Virus record (IMG/VR): IMGVR_UViG_3300032240_002076
Location: 1 to 33,167 of that record
Strand: one strand, 5' to 3'
Length of the DNA stretch: 33,167 nt
From: a virus
Shown here: positions 14,308 to 21,285 of the stretch, piece by piece
Layout: every line of letters begins with the position of its first letter
Position numbering within the stretch: the first letter of the stretch is position 1
Translations under genes and position numbers: made by a program
Notes under the pieces: generated by a model
What the model saw: only the letters and a program-made list of their open reading frames with translations
Database searches by the model: none
What the model was told of the DNA's origin: nothing

Positions 14308-14769
14308 ATGTATCTCACAAATGAACAAAAAGACGAGTTCCTAAAAGGAACTTTGACACCGAACAATGTAGTTGAGATTATCGGCAACGATGCTCTTGCT
14401 TGGGCAGAGTTGTTGGAATACACCTACAAAGCACACGCCAGCGTAAAAGACCAAAAAAACTTTGCTGACACCAAGCGTTCAGAACTTATTATGAACATCA
14501 GTTCTGCTGAGGATTGGTTTCAGGATAGGATTGAAAGTGCTTACGCTGACGCAGACGAGTTGGTAGAACTAGCCGAAATCTTCGGTTGGGAAACCACTAA
14601 GGAAGTTGATGTTGCTATTGAAATCACTGCCTACGGAACAATAAGCGTTCCAATGGGACAAAGCGTTGATGACGCTGAAAGTGATATTGAAGTTGATATT
14701 AGTATCGCCTATTCAAGCGACTTTGTTCTTGATGTCAGCGTTGATAAAATCAACCTATCAGAAAACTAG
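14308..14769 (+). CDS. Hypothetical acidic protein, cassette 4 gene 1 (paralogue of 15791)
   Basis: The 153-residue protein has a helical N-terminal half and a C-terminal beta-rich domain beginning LAEIFGWETTKEVDVAIEI. The protein at 15791 shares this C-terminal domain (IAEIFDISTDVEKEVEVTI, then TGT/SGT turn, a DD pair and a run of alternating strands) but has a different N-terminal part. ATG 14308 follows ACGAGGAAA; the longer frame starts at the -35. Unknown role. Confidence 0.7.
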   Translation: MYLTNEQKDEFLKGTLTPNNVVEIIGNDALAWAELLEYTYKAHASVKDQKNFADTKRSELIMNISSAEDWFQDRIESAYADADELVELAEIFGWETTKEVDVAIEITAYGTISVPMGQSVDDAESDIEVDISIAYSSDFVLDVSVDKINLSEN

Positions 14770-14784
14770 ACCACCTCGGACACC

Positions 14785-14807
14785 TAGGCAAGTGTATAAA
14801 CTGCCTA
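14785..14807 (+). other. RNA hairpin with a covarying twin at 15066
   Basis: TAGGCA pairs with TGCCTA around the loop AGTGTATAAAC. The twin copy has TAAGCA and TGCTTA around AGTGTCTAAAC, so both strands of the stem changed together. They bracket the gene at 14835. Confidence 0.6.
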
Positions 14808-14834
14808 CTAACAACCTAAACATAGGAGTAAAAA

Positions 14835-15038
14835 ATGGAACATATTCCGGGATATGACGGATGGAAACTATCTACACCTTGGGACGATGAACGCGAAATC
14901 AGCGTGTCCTTTGAGTGTAAAGAGTGCGATGAAGAAAACGAAACTGAAATTGTAGTTGGTGGCAGGTCGGGAGACGCTGATGTTGAGTGCGAGTTCTGTG
15001 GTAAAAATAATGTTGTAAGTTTCGGCAACGACGAGTAA
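14835..15038 (+). CDS. Small zinc-ribbon protein, cassette 4 gene 2
   Basis: The 67-residue protein carries CKEC and CEFC around a GGRSGD turn, an ordinary zinc-ribbon plan. TAGGAG precedes it. It has no promoter block of its own, so it depends on the cassette 4 transcript. It is flanked by the two covarying hairpins. Confidence 0.7.
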   Translation: MEHIPGYDGWKLSTPWDDEREISVSFECKECDEENETEIVVGGRSGDADVECEFCGKNNVVSFGNDE

Positions 15039-15065
15039 GCCCTCCTTTCCCCCAAAGGAAACACC

Positions 15066-15088
15066 TAAGCAAGTGTCTAAACTGCTTA
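15066..15088 (+). other. RNA hairpin, twin of 14785; possible weak terminator
   Basis: TAAGCA pairs with TGCTTA around AGTGTCTAAAC. A CCTTT-CCCCC-AAAGG stem lies just upstream (15045-15059). No normal GAAA-loop terminator is seen at this cassette end, so these hairpins may do that work. Confidence 0.55.
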
Positions 15089-15104
15089 CTCGCATTTTAG
15101 CGGC

Positions 15105-15229
15105 AAAATTAATAAATAGACCAGACAATTAGAAAGAGACCGTTTAGGACTATTTGACTTAGCCAAGTAATTCTGGCAAACTAAATGTGGGGGCAAGGCT
15201 TTCTTTGTTCATGTTTCTACTTGCCCCCA
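15105..15229 (+). promoter_or_regulatory. Cassette 5 promoter element and 5' hairpin
   Basis: Block at 15105, TTGACT at 15154, -10 CAAACT at 15177, hairpin TGGGGGCAAG (15188) with CTTGCCCCCA (15220-15229), a perfect 10-bp stem. Confidence 0.88.
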
Positions 15230-15254
15230 ACCTAATCAAACCGAGGAGATATAA

Positions 15255-15584
15255 ATGATAAATAGCCACTACGAAATCACCTGTGATAGTTGTGGAAACT
15301 ACAACGACGGAGACCCAGTTAGCGTTCTTGGTAGAACAATGACAGCACCAGAGGGTATCCACGACCCAGAAAAAATCAAAGAACTTACGTTCTTCTGGCT
15401 TTGTCGGGACTGCCGAGAGGATTATCCAAACGGGGCAAAAGATTTTTTCAGCAAATCATACTTTACTGATGATGAACTGTTCCTTTGTAATTACTGTAAG
15501 GCGTTCATTCCAGAGGAAGTCCGAGACGAGTTTGACGACACCGAAGTATGTCTAACCTGCTCACCTCGGGAAGAAGACGAGTAA
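15255..15584 (+). CDS. Zinc-ribbon protein with two Cys4 sites, cassette 5
   Basis: The 109-residue protein contains CDSC (10-13), CRDC (50-53), CNYC (78-81) and CLTC (99-102), enough for two ribbons. The tail is acidic. ACGAGGAG-type Shine-Dalgarno precedes the start. Such proteins often bind nucleic acid or RNA polymerase, but the partner is not evident. Confidence 0.72.
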   Translation: MINSHYEITCDSCGNYNDGDPVSVLGRTMTAPEGIHDPEKIKELTFFWLCRDCREDYPNGAKDFFSKSYFTDDELFLCNYCKAFIPEEVRDEFDDTEVCLTCSPREEDE

Positions 15585-15591
15585 AACTTCT

Positions 15592-15632
15592 AACCAAGCC
15601 CCTTGCTGAAAAGCGAGGGGTTTTGGTTTTTT
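15592..15632 (+). terminator. Terminator, cassette 5
   Basis: AACCAAGCCCCTTGCT pairs with AGCGAGGGGTTTTGGTT around GAAA, with a following T-run. Confidence 0.88.
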
Positions 15633-15634
15633 CT

Positions 15635-15763
15635 AAAATTAATAAATAAACCAAACAATTAAAAAGAGAACCGCGACCACTTGATTTGACTAAAAACTAA
15701 AAGTGTGTAAAAATATAAATGTAAGGGCAGAAAAGTAACTCCTAGTGCCTATCTGCCCTTACA
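15635..15763 (+). promoter_or_regulatory. Cassette 6 promoter element and 5' hairpin
   Basis: Block at 15635, TTGACT at 15686, -10 AAAAAT at 15709, hairpin TGTAAGGGCAGA (15720) with TCTGCCCTTACA (15752-15763), a perfect 12-bp stem. Confidence 0.88.
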
Positions 15764-15790
15764 CTCAACCAATAATCCGAGGAGATAAAA

Positions 15791-16213
15791 GTGGAAAATC
15801 CACAAGAAACACCAGAGGTAGTAGTAAAGTCCGTTGAGGAACTTACTGCCGAAGTAGCACAACTAACCAAAGAGTTAGAATTCGCAAAGTCAGAAAACGA
15901 ACGAGTTAGTCGTTGGTGGACTGACCTAGAACGCAAAAAAGACAGGTTAGAGGAATACCTAGATGAAAACTGGGACAGCCTTGATGACCACGCAGAAGAG
16001 ATTGCTGAAATCTTTGATATCAGCACCGATGTAGAAAAAGAAGTAGAAGTTACTATTTCTGGAACTATGACTATCAAAGCACCTCGCAGTTTCGACTGGG
16101 ACGACCTTTCACACACCTCGTTTGAGGTCAGCATTGATACCCACTGGTCTAACGAGTTCTCTATTGAGGGCTACGACCTAGATGTCAATGAAACAAATGT
16201 TCAGGACTACTAA
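15791..16213 (+). CDS. Hypothetical acidic protein, cassette 6 (paralogue of 14308)
   Basis: The 140-residue protein starts at GTG after CGAGGAG. A coiled coil (about residues 13-60, ELTAEVAQLTKELEFAKSEN) precedes a beta-rich C-terminal domain shared with the protein at 14308. The exchange of the N-terminal part between two cassettes suggests module shuffling. Unknown role. Confidence 0.7.
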   Translation: MENPQETPEVVVKSVEELTAEVAQLTKELEFAKSENERVSRWWTDLERKKDRLEEYLDENWDSLDDHAEEIAEIFDISTDVEKEVEVTISGTMTIKAPRSFDWDDLSHTSFEVSIDTHWSNEFSIEGYDLDVNETNVQDY

Positions 16214-16225
16214 CACCTGACCAAA

Positions 16226-16275
16226 GCCAGCCCTACCCACTAACCTCTCTAAGTGGGTAGGGTTCTGGCGTTTTT
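16226..16275 (+). terminator. Terminator, cassette 6
   Basis: GCCAG and CCCTACCCACT pair with AGTGGGTAGGG and CTGGC; TTTTT follows. Confidence 0.88.
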
Positions 16276-16277
16276 CT

Positions 16278-16382
16278 AAAATTAATAAATAAATCAAACA
16301 ATTAGAAAAATAAGCCAGCCGAGCAATCTTGACAGCAAGCAGCAAATCTGAAAGAATAAATATGTAAGCAACAACGCTTACA
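16278..16382 (+). promoter_or_regulatory. Cassette 7 promoter element and 5' hairpin
   Basis: Block at 16278, TTGACA at 16329, -10 AAGAAT at 16352, hairpin TGTAAGC-AACAAC-GCTTACA (16363-16382). Confidence 0.87.
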
Positions 16383-16398
16383 AAAACGAGGAGACAAA

Positions 16399-16800
16399 AT
16401 GTCGCTAAATTGGAACGCCCAGAGCGTAGCAAACATTGACGCTAGGTTAGAGGACGAAAATGATGCTAACGCTATCGCATACTTCGCTTTCGCACTTATG
16501 GCTATCGGTATCGGTTCGGTGTCAAAGAAAAATGTTGGTGAGGTGTATGCCCGTATTCAGTTGTGGGAAAACATCAACGGACCTATTCACTACGAGGCAA
16601 AGCAGTTAGAGGACGGCAGTTGGTCAAAGAACTCTTCTTACAATTGGAAATTTGTAAGTGGTATGGTCGGCTACGGAACTAATGTTTCCAGTGAGCCTCT
16701 TGGAACTTGGACCAAAAAAGTTATTGCCAGAGAAGCTGAAAGGCTACAAAAGCAATACGAGGAAAGTCTTGCTGAACCCAAAGAACCAGCAATAGTCTAA
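16399..16800 (+). CDS. Hypothetical protein with SSB-like C-terminal tail, cassette 7
   Basis: The 133-residue protein begins MSLNWNAQSVANIDARL, has a hydrophobic helix (AIAYFAFALMAIGIGSVS), a mixed region with aromatic residues, and ends AEPKEPAIV. The phage SSB ends REEPAIV. No family recognised. The shared tail suggests both proteins offer the same peptide to a partner, but this is inference. Confidence 0.68.
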   Translation: MSLNWNAQSVANIDARLEDENDANAIAYFAFALMAIGIGSVSKKNVGEVYARIQLWENINGPIHYEAKQLEDGSWSKNSSYNWKFVSGMVGYGTNVSSEPLGTWTKKVIAREAERLQKQYEESLAEPKEPAIV

Positions 16801-16810
16801 CGACTACCAG

Positions 16811-16850
16811 CCAAGCCTCTCACCGAAAGGTGAGGGGTTTGGTGCTTTTT
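16811..16850 (+). terminator. Terminator, cassette 7
   Basis: CCAAGCCTCTCACC pairs with GGTGAGGGGTTTGG around GAAA; GCTTTTT follows. Confidence 0.88.
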
Positions 16851-16853
16851 GTA

Positions 16854-16953
16854 AAAATTAATAAATAGACCAAACAATTAAAAAAAAATCAGCATTTGGC
16901 GTTTGACTAAACTGCTAAACTCTGAAATAATATAAATGTGGAAAGTATCCACA
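16854..16953 (+). promoter_or_regulatory. Cassette 8 promoter element and 5' hairpin
   Basis: Block at 16854, TTGACT at 16903, -10 AATAAT at 16926 (the copy nearest consensus), hairpin TGTGGA-AAGTA-TCCACA (16937-16953). Confidence 0.88.
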
Positions 16954-16967
16954 GAAACAGAGGAAAA

Positions 16968-17234
16968 ATGTCTAATTGGAATATCACGGTCAGAGTAGAT
17001 TACAACTTTGATGTTGAGGCAGATACACAAGAAGAAGCCGAGAAAATCGCTTGGGACAACTATGCCAAACTTGGTGTAGATGTTCAGATTGTAGAAATCT
17101 GGACAGAGGAAGAAACCGAGGACGAGGACAAGGACGAGGACAACGAGCCAGACGAAAGTTGGTTTGACGGAGATGCTCTCGCTAGTGCTGGACACGGAAC
17201 AGACGAGGACTACGGGTATTACGGAGATGAATAA
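16968..17234 (+). CDS. Hypothetical very acidic protein, cassette 8 gene 1
   Basis: The 88-residue protein opens with a small strand-helix unit (NWNITVRVDYNFDVEADTQE as residues 3-22, then EEAEKIAWDNY) followed by an extreme Asp/Glu tail. The unit resembles short phage domains with a VEA...EEAE helix. ATG 16968 is chosen for GAGGAAAA upstream; the longer frame begins inside the 5' hairpin. It overlaps the next gene by eight bases. Confidence 0.68.
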   Translation: MSNWNITVRVDYNFDVEADTQEEAEKIAWDNYAKLGVDVQIVEIWTEEETEDEDKDEDNEPDESWFDGDALASAGHGTDEDYGYYGDE

Positions 17235-17457
17235 GCCTAATCACCCAGAAGGAGTGGAGGGGGCAACCCCTCTCCACTACCCTACGCCAGAGGAAATCGG
17301 AAAGTTCCACGCAGTTATGGAAGAACTTCGCAAACTAGGATTTGTAGTCCCTAATGTAATCAACTCAGATGAAGTCCCTCTCTACCAACTAACCTCAGAT
17401 GACCTCGCAGAACTACAAGAATATATTGAGGAAATCAAAAGGGATAATGATGAGTAG
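17227..17457 (+). CDS. Hypothetical protein, cassette 8 gene 2
   Basis: The 76-residue protein (MNKPNHPEGVEGATPLHYPT, then two acidic helices) starts inside the end of the preceding gene, with ACGGAG as its Shine-Dalgarno. Unknown. Confidence 0.65.
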   Translation: MNKPNHPEGVEGATPLHYPTPEEIGKFHAVMEELRKLGFVVPNVINSDEVPLYQLTSDDLAELQEYIEEIKRDNDE

Positions 17458-17563
17458 GCATAAATATAATCCTGACCTCAACCAAAAGGCTATACGATTA
17501 CTTAGCCGAGTAATCATTAGACTTTCCACGCTACAAGCGTTCCTAATCAGCAAATCCAAGTAA
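17447..17563 (+). CDS. Tiny basic protein, 37-38 residues, cassette 8 gene 3
   Basis: The frame begins at ATGATG overlapping the previous end and encodes a basic, helical peptide (NQKAIRLLSRVIIRLSTLQ), in contrast to the acidic proteins around it. AAAAGGGAT lies upstream. It ends directly at the terminator. Real coding is likely but not certain. Confidence 0.5.
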   Translation: MMSRHKYNPDLNQKAIRLLSRVIIRLSTLQAFLISKSK

Positions 17564-17597
17564 GTCAGACCCCACCAGAAATGGTGGGGTTTCTGGC
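17564..17597 (+). terminator. Terminator, cassette 8
   Basis: CCCCACCA-GAAA-TGGTGGGG with an outer GTCAGA/TCTGGC pairing. Confidence 0.85.
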
Positions 17598-17602
17598 AGC
17601 TA

Positions 17603-17703
17603 AAAATTAATAAATAAACCTAACAATTAGAAAAAAAGCTGGCTAGGCAAACTTGACTAAATTACCTATTTATGAAAAACTTAGAGTGTGGAAAGTATCC
17701 ACA
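17603..17703 (+). promoter_or_regulatory. Cassette 9 promoter element and 5' hairpin
   Basis: Block at 17603, TTGACT at 17653, -10 AAAACT at 17676, hairpin TGTGGA-AAGTA-TCCACA (17687-17703). Confidence 0.88.
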
Positions 17704-17718
17704 GAAACCGAGGAAAAA

Positions 17719-18033
17719 ATGACCGATTTCAGTAAAGTAGAAAAAGCCCTTGAAACAGCCGAGGGTATCGCTTGGGACACTTGCCACAAGATTTATGTCC
17801 TAATGGATAACTATCAGGTAGAACTTATGCGTAAGTATGAGTATGAAAAAATCAAAACTTATAGTGACGGTTTATCTCCCGAAGATATGCTGGACTTGGT
17901 AAAAGAGTGGTATGCCGATAGTTGCCAACTACGATTTGTTCAGTCAGTCAGAACAGTTCTTACAAATCCAAACTTGGGTTACGAAGACCTAATCGAGCAG
18001 TTTGACGAGATTGACGAAGACGGTATGTATTAG
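17719..18033 (+). CDS. Hypothetical acidic helical protein, cassette 9
   Basis: The 104-residue protein is mainly helical (VEKALETAEGIAWDTCHKIY, KYEYEKIKTYSDG, LVKEWYADSC) and ends in an acidic EIDEDGMY tail. ATG 17719 follows CGAGGAAAAA; the longer frame from 17653 begins at the -35 box. Unknown. Confidence 0.68.
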   Translation: MTDFSKVEKALETAEGIAWDTCHKIYVLMDNYQVELMRKYEYEKIKTYSDGLSPEDMLDLVKEWYADSCQLRFVQSVRTVLTNPNLGYEDLIEQFDEIDEDGMY

Positions 18034-18037
18034 ACCA

Positions 18038-18076
18038 AAGCCTCTCACCCAAAAGGGTGGGAGGTTTCTTCTTTTT
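18038..18076 (+). terminator. Terminator, cassette 9
   Basis: CCTCTCACCC-AAAA-GGGTGGGAGG, then TTTCTTCTTTTT. Confidence 0.88.
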
Positions 18077-18077
18077 C

Positions 18078-18178
18078 AAAATTAATAAATAGACCGAACA
18101 ATTAAAAAGAAAGCTCTACACGGCAACTTGACTAGACAATAAAACTATGAAAGACTTATCTTGTGGAAAGTATCCACA
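18078..18178 (+). promoter_or_regulatory. Cassette 10 promoter element and 5' hairpin
   Basis: Block at 18078, TTGACT at 18128, -10 AAGACT at 18151, hairpin TGTGGA-AAGTA-TCCACA (18162-18178). First copy with the full TATGAAAGACT form. Confidence 0.9.
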
Positions 18179-18198
18179 ATTTACAACTAGGAGTAAAT

Positions 18199-18585
18199 AT
18201 GTTATCTGAGTTTGATTTCGAGCAGATAAAACAAGCACTATGGCACGCTGAAAGAAACGCTAGTCCGTCAATGAAATCTAGGTGGGTAAGTGTTCTAAAT
18301 AGGTTCATAGATGAGTTCCAGCCTATATCTAATGTCTGCCAGTGTGAAGACCGACCTTGTTGTTCCTGTGATAAAGACTACTATCGCAACGACAACAACG
18401 AGGCACCTGATTACGAGGCTATCCGAGAGCGTAGTGAGGAAAGAGAACTACAATGGGAAATGCTAATGGATAGCCCTTGCTCAATCTGTAAGGAGAACTT
18501 TACAGACGAGGACAACGAAGATGATGTTGTTCAAGGTTTCCACGCTGACTGCGCGGCAGATGGCGACCACTACGGAGATATCTAA
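18199..18585 (+). CDS. Cys-rich acidic protein, cassette 10
   Basis: The 128-residue protein has an N-terminal helical region, a central CQCEDRPCCSC cluster (about 47-57) and a later CSICKENF plus a His/Cys pair (HADC). This suggests two metal sites. ACTAGGAG precedes ATG 18199. The longer frame starts inside the leader hairpin. Unknown role. Confidence 0.68.
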   Translation: MLSEFDFEQIKQALWHAERNASPSMKSRWVSVLNRFIDEFQPISNVCQCEDRPCCSCDKDYYRNDNNEAPDYEAIRERSEERELQWEMLMDSPCSICKENFTDEDNEDDVVQGFHADCAADGDHYGDI

Positions 18586-18590
18586 TCCCA

Positions 18591-18620
18591 ACCAGAGCCA
18601 CCCGAAAGGGTGGTTTCTGG
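18591..18620 (+). terminator. Terminator, cassette 10
   Basis: CCAGA and CCACCC pair with GGGTGG and TCTGG around GAAA. Confidence 0.82.
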
Positions 18621-18628
18621 CGTTGGTA

Positions 18629-18729
18629 AAAATTAATAAATAGACCAAACAATTAAAAAGAAGTCGCAGCTGCCCAACTTGACTGATGCAGTGAAGTGTG
18701 AAAAGCTGATGATGTGGAAAGTATCCACA
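18629..18729 (+). promoter_or_regulatory. Cassette 11 promoter element and 5' hairpin
   Basis: Block at 18629, TTGACT at 18679, -10 AAAGCT at 18702, hairpin TGTGGA-AAGTA-TCCACA (18713-18729). Confidence 0.88.
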
Positions 18730-18748
18730 CTTCCAACCTAGGAGAAAT

Positions 18749-19060
18749 ATGGAAAACTGGAAAACAATTACGGACAAATGGGAACTGCTAGAAAACGCTC
18801 CCGAGTTCGCTGAACATACGGCTGGCTTGATTCACTGGTCGCATAACTGGAACGCTGGAGATACTGCCAGCCCAATCATTCCGTTCCTTGCTTTGATTGG
18901 CTACTTTGATACGGTTCTTGGTATTGAAAAAGTAGAGGTCTCTCGCACAGGATTTCTTGAAATGTCTTACATTGCTGACGCTTTACAAGAATACTCAGAG
19001 CGACCTAACGATGTCTGGGACTTTGTTCACCGCTACTTTATCTTAGAAACTCAGGACTAA
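18749..19060 (+). CDS. Hypothetical protein, cassette 11
   Basis: The 103-residue protein contains HWSHNWNAGDTA and a hydrophobic segment PIIPFLALIGYFDTVLGIE that could be a buried helix. CTAGGAG lies upstream. No family recognised. Confidence 0.66.
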   Translation: MENWKTITDKWELLENAPEFAEHTAGLIHWSHNWNAGDTASPIIPFLALIGYFDTVLGIEKVEVSRTGFLEMSYIADALQEYSERPNDVWDFVHRYFILETQD

Positions 19061-19065
19061 CCTCT

Positions 19066-19102
19066 GCCTCTCTGCTAAAAAGCAGGGAGGCTTTGGCTTT
19101 TG
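19066..19102 (+). terminator. Terminator, cassette 11
   Basis: GCCTCTCTGCT-AAAA-AGCAGGGAGGC followed by TTTGGCTTTT. Confidence 0.88.
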
Positions 19103-19104
19103 TA

Positions 19105-19201
19105 AAAATTAATAAATAGACCAGACAATTAGAAAGAGATCCATAACGCCACACTTGACTATTTATTGTATATATGTAAGACTTGTAGTGCCAGCAACTA
19201 C
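19105..19201 (+). promoter_or_regulatory. Cassette 12 promoter element and 5' hairpin
   Basis: Block at 19105, TTGACT at 19155, -10 AAGACT at 19178, short hairpin GTAGT-GCCAGCA-ACTAC (19185-19201). Confidence 0.87.
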
Positions 19202-19214
19202 CTAGGAGGAAAAA

Positions 19215-19886
19215 ATGGCAATCAGGAAAAACAACCACTTATTACCTGCTGATGTGTGGATAGTAGCCCACAACCTAAACAGCCACATAAACGCAGTGAA
19301 AGAACAGAACAAAATAAAAAGGGTAAAAAGAGGACACCACGGCTCTTGGCTAGAATATAAAGTAGCACTTGAGGAGTGGCAACTAAAAGTCCAGCGTGCT
19401 AAAAAAGCCTTAGAAGTTAGACACGCTTATATAAAAATGCTACGAAACTTAGGCTGGACTTTGGAGAGCATAGGTGAGGCTTTCGGAATAACTAGAGAAC
19501 GGACTAGGCAGTTAGCAAGTAAAGACTGCCCGATAGTTATCTCAAGTTTAGATATACCTCTACCAATGCCACCACAAAAGCCAGAAAAGTTTGGTCGTGT
19601 AATCCGAGTGCCAGACGAGGAAACTATCGCAAGGCTTAGGGAACTACATAGCAAAGCAAGGCTAGTTAGAAGTAGCGACCCAAGGTATCGCAAAGAGGCA
19701 GAGGAATTTACATATCTTCTAAACCACTTGGTCAATGTTGAGAAATATACAGCATACCAAATAGCCAAGATATTAGGGGTAACTCACGCTGCACTAGAAC
19801 ACCGATTAGTTAGATATGGCTACAAAACAACTAACGGAACTTCCCAAGCATTAGTTCCTCTAAAGCACAGAATACCTTTACACTAG
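19215..19886 (+). CDS. Sigma-region-4-like DNA-binding protein, cassette 12
   Basis: The 223-residue protein has a helix-turn-helix at about 77-101, LGWTLESIGEAFGITRERTR followed by QL, which is very close to the -35-binding region 4.2 of sigma-70 factors. A second helix-turn-helix-like segment lies near 178-201 (AYQIAKILGVTHAALEHRL). The N-terminus is basic. There is no recognisable sigma region 2, so it is not a complete sigma factor. It could bind the TTGACT boxes or the conserved block and act as a co-regulator of the array; that is inference. AGGAGG gives a strong translation start. Confidence 0.75.
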   Translation: MAIRKNNHLLPADVWIVAHNLNSHINAVKEQNKIKRVKRGHHGSWLEYKVALEEWQLKVQRAKKALEVRHAYIKMLRNLGWTLESIGEAFGITRERTRQLASKDCPIVISSLDIPLPMPPQKPEKFGRVIRVPDEETIARLRELHSKARLVRSSDPRYRKEAEEFTYLLNHLVNVEKYTAYQIAKILGVTHAALEHRLVRYGYKTTNGTSQALVPLKHRIPLH

Positions 19887-19894
19887 GCAACGCT

Positions 19895-19920
19895 AGACCT
19901 ACCCGAAAGGGTAGGTTCTG
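19895..19920 (+). terminator. Terminator, cassette 12
   Basis: AGACCTACCC-GAAA-GGGTAGGTTCT. No T-run before the next block. Confidence 0.8.
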
Positions 19921-19927
19921 GCAATTC

Positions 19928-20052
19928 AAAATTAATAAATAAACCGAACAATTAAAAAGAAAACCGCGGCTAGTGATTTGACTAATGTAGCGAAGTGTGA
20001 AAGACTAGAACCGAGAGGGTAAGTCTGCGGGAACAGGTTCGCTTACCCTCTC
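19928..20052 (+). promoter_or_regulatory. Cassette 13 promoter element and 5' hairpin
   Basis: Block at 19928, TTGACT at 19978, -10 AAGACT at 20001, hairpin GAGAGGGTAAG (20013) with CTTACCCTCTC (20042-20052). The loop holds TCTGCGGGAACAG, shared with cassette 18. Confidence 0.9.
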
Positions 20053-20088
20053 AACTTATCCACCCACTAAACAACTAGGAGTAAAAAA

Positions 20089-20583
20089 ATGGGATTAGAT
20101 ATGTATTTAGAGGCTCGCAAGTATTTCTCTAAGTTTGATTATTCATCAAACAGCGAAGAACTATTGCCAGACTACAAAGAACTAACAAAGTTCTTTCCAA
20201 CAGGTTCAGATGAACTTGGCTCACACGCAGGAGCGCACTTAGAAATCACCGTTGGCTATTGGCGAAAGGCTAATGCTATCCACGCTTGGTTTGTCCGAGA
20301 GTGTGCTAACGGAGTAGATGAGTGCCAGCCTATCCGAGTAATAAACGGAAAGTTGCGAGAACTAAAGGTAGTCATTGAGTTCCTAATGGACATCAAAGAC
20401 TTACCGAGTGTCAAGGAGGAAATTGAAAAACTATTGCCTCCAACAGCAGGGTTCTTCTTCGGTGATACTGAAATAAATGAGTATTATTGGGCTGACCTAC
20501 AACACACCTTAGATATTCTCAACAGGGCTATTGACCTAGAAGAAAATCAAGACTGCGACATCACTTACCAAGCCAGTTGGTAA
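20089..20583 (+). CDS. MGLDMYL-family phage protein, cassette 13
   Basis: The 164-residue protein opens MGLDMYLEARKYFSKFDY, the hallmark of a family of hypothetical proteins found in many phages and sometimes mis-annotated as a kinase. It continues with EITVGYWRKANAIHAWFV and a late FGDTEINEYYWADLQHT segment, both usual for the family. Its function is not established. ACTAGGAG precedes the start. Confidence 0.82.
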   Translation: MGLDMYLEARKYFSKFDYSSNSEELLPDYKELTKFFPTGSDELGSHAGAHLEITVGYWRKANAIHAWFVRECANGVDECQPIRVINGKLRELKVVIEFLMDIKDLPSVKEEIEKLLPPTAGFFFGDTEINEYYWADLQHTLDILNRAIDLEENQDCDITYQASW

Positions 20584-20590
20584 TCCCCAC

Positions 20591-20627
20591 CAGCAGCCTA
20601 CCCGAAAGGGTAGGTTGTTGGCGTTTT
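20591..20627 (+). terminator. Terminator, cassette 13
   Basis: CAGCAGCCTACCC-GAAA-GGGTAGGTTGTTG, then GCGTTTTT. Confidence 0.87.
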
Positions 20628-20630
20628 TAA

Positions 20631-20725
20631 AAAATTAATAAATAAACCAAACAATTAAAAGAAGAGCTGGTGTGCGACTATTTGACTAGCACGGCAAAGT
20701 GTGAAAGACTAGGTGTGTAAGCACC
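20631..20725 (+). promoter_or_regulatory. Cassette 14 promoter element and 5' hairpin
   Basis: Block at 20631, TTGACT at 20682, -10 AAGACT at 20705, small hairpin GGTG-TGTAAG-CACC (20712-20725). Confidence 0.87.
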
Positions 20726-20746
20726 ACTAATCAACTAGGAGATAAA

Positions 20747-21034
20747 GTGAAATACACACCACAGCAATACGCAGACGCAGTAATCAAGGAAATCTACAAA
20801 GTAGAGAACCTTTACAACCTAGCACCTGCCCTCGCCTATGTAGCAACCAAACTTGGTATTTGGGCAAGTAAAAAAGCCGAAATCGCAATTTGGGCAACTG
20901 ACGGAACCGAAGAACACGCAGCAAGAAATTACGCTGAGTGGGAAATCGCAGACACAAAGTTCAAAGCATACCTAATCGCTTTCAACACCTTACAAGCAAG
21001 ACTTCAAGAGTTTGTAATGGAAGTGGAACTATGA
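20747..21034 (+). CDS. Hypothetical helical protein, cassette 14 gene 1
   Basis: The 95-residue protein starts at GTG after CTAGGAG. It is almost wholly helical and Ala-rich (APALAYVATKLGIWASKKAE). The stop overlaps the next start (ATGA). The plan resembles small phage proteins with paired helices, but no family is recognised. Confidence 0.68.
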   Translation: MKYTPQQYADAVIKEIYKVENLYNLAPALAYVATKLGIWASKKAEIAIWATDGTEEHAARNYAEWEIADTKFKAYLIAFNTLQARLQEFVMEVEL

Positions 21035-21162
21035 GTGTTTGGTGTCCAGAGTGCGATGAAGAAACCACACAAGCCACGCTAGACAAGTATGGTATGTGCT
21101 ACAACTGCGAAAAGCAGATGTGTCCCGAGTGTGCCAGAGTGTTCTGCGACCACGACCAGTAA
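21031..21162 (+). CDS. Tiny zinc-finger protein, 43 residues, cassette 14 gene 2
   Basis: CPEC, CYNC, CPEC and a final C-x-H give seven Cys and a His in 43 residues, ample for two zinc sites. It is coupled to the upstream gene by an ATGA overlap. Unknown role. Confidence 0.72.
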   Translation: MSVWCPECDEETTQATLDKYGMCYNCEKQMCPECARVFCDHDQ

Positions 21163-21168
21163 AATCTG

Positions 21169-21204
21169 CCAGCCTATCCGAAAGGGTAGGCTGGTTTGGT
21201 TTTT
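21169..21204 (+). terminator. Terminator, cassette 14
   Basis: CCAGCCTATCC-GAAA-GGGTAGGCTGG, then TTTGGTTTTT. Confidence 0.88.
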
Positions 21205-21206
21205 GT

Positions 21207-21285
21207 AAAATTAATAAATAGACCAAACAATTAGAAAGAAAGCGCGACCCTCTGATTTGACTAATCACGGAAAGTGTGAAAGACT
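21207..21285 (+). promoter_or_regulatory. Cassette 15 promoter element
   Basis: Block at 21207, TTGACT at 21257, -10 AAGACT at 21280. TGATT and AATCA flank the -35 as an inverted repeat. A long structured leader follows. Confidence 0.88.
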
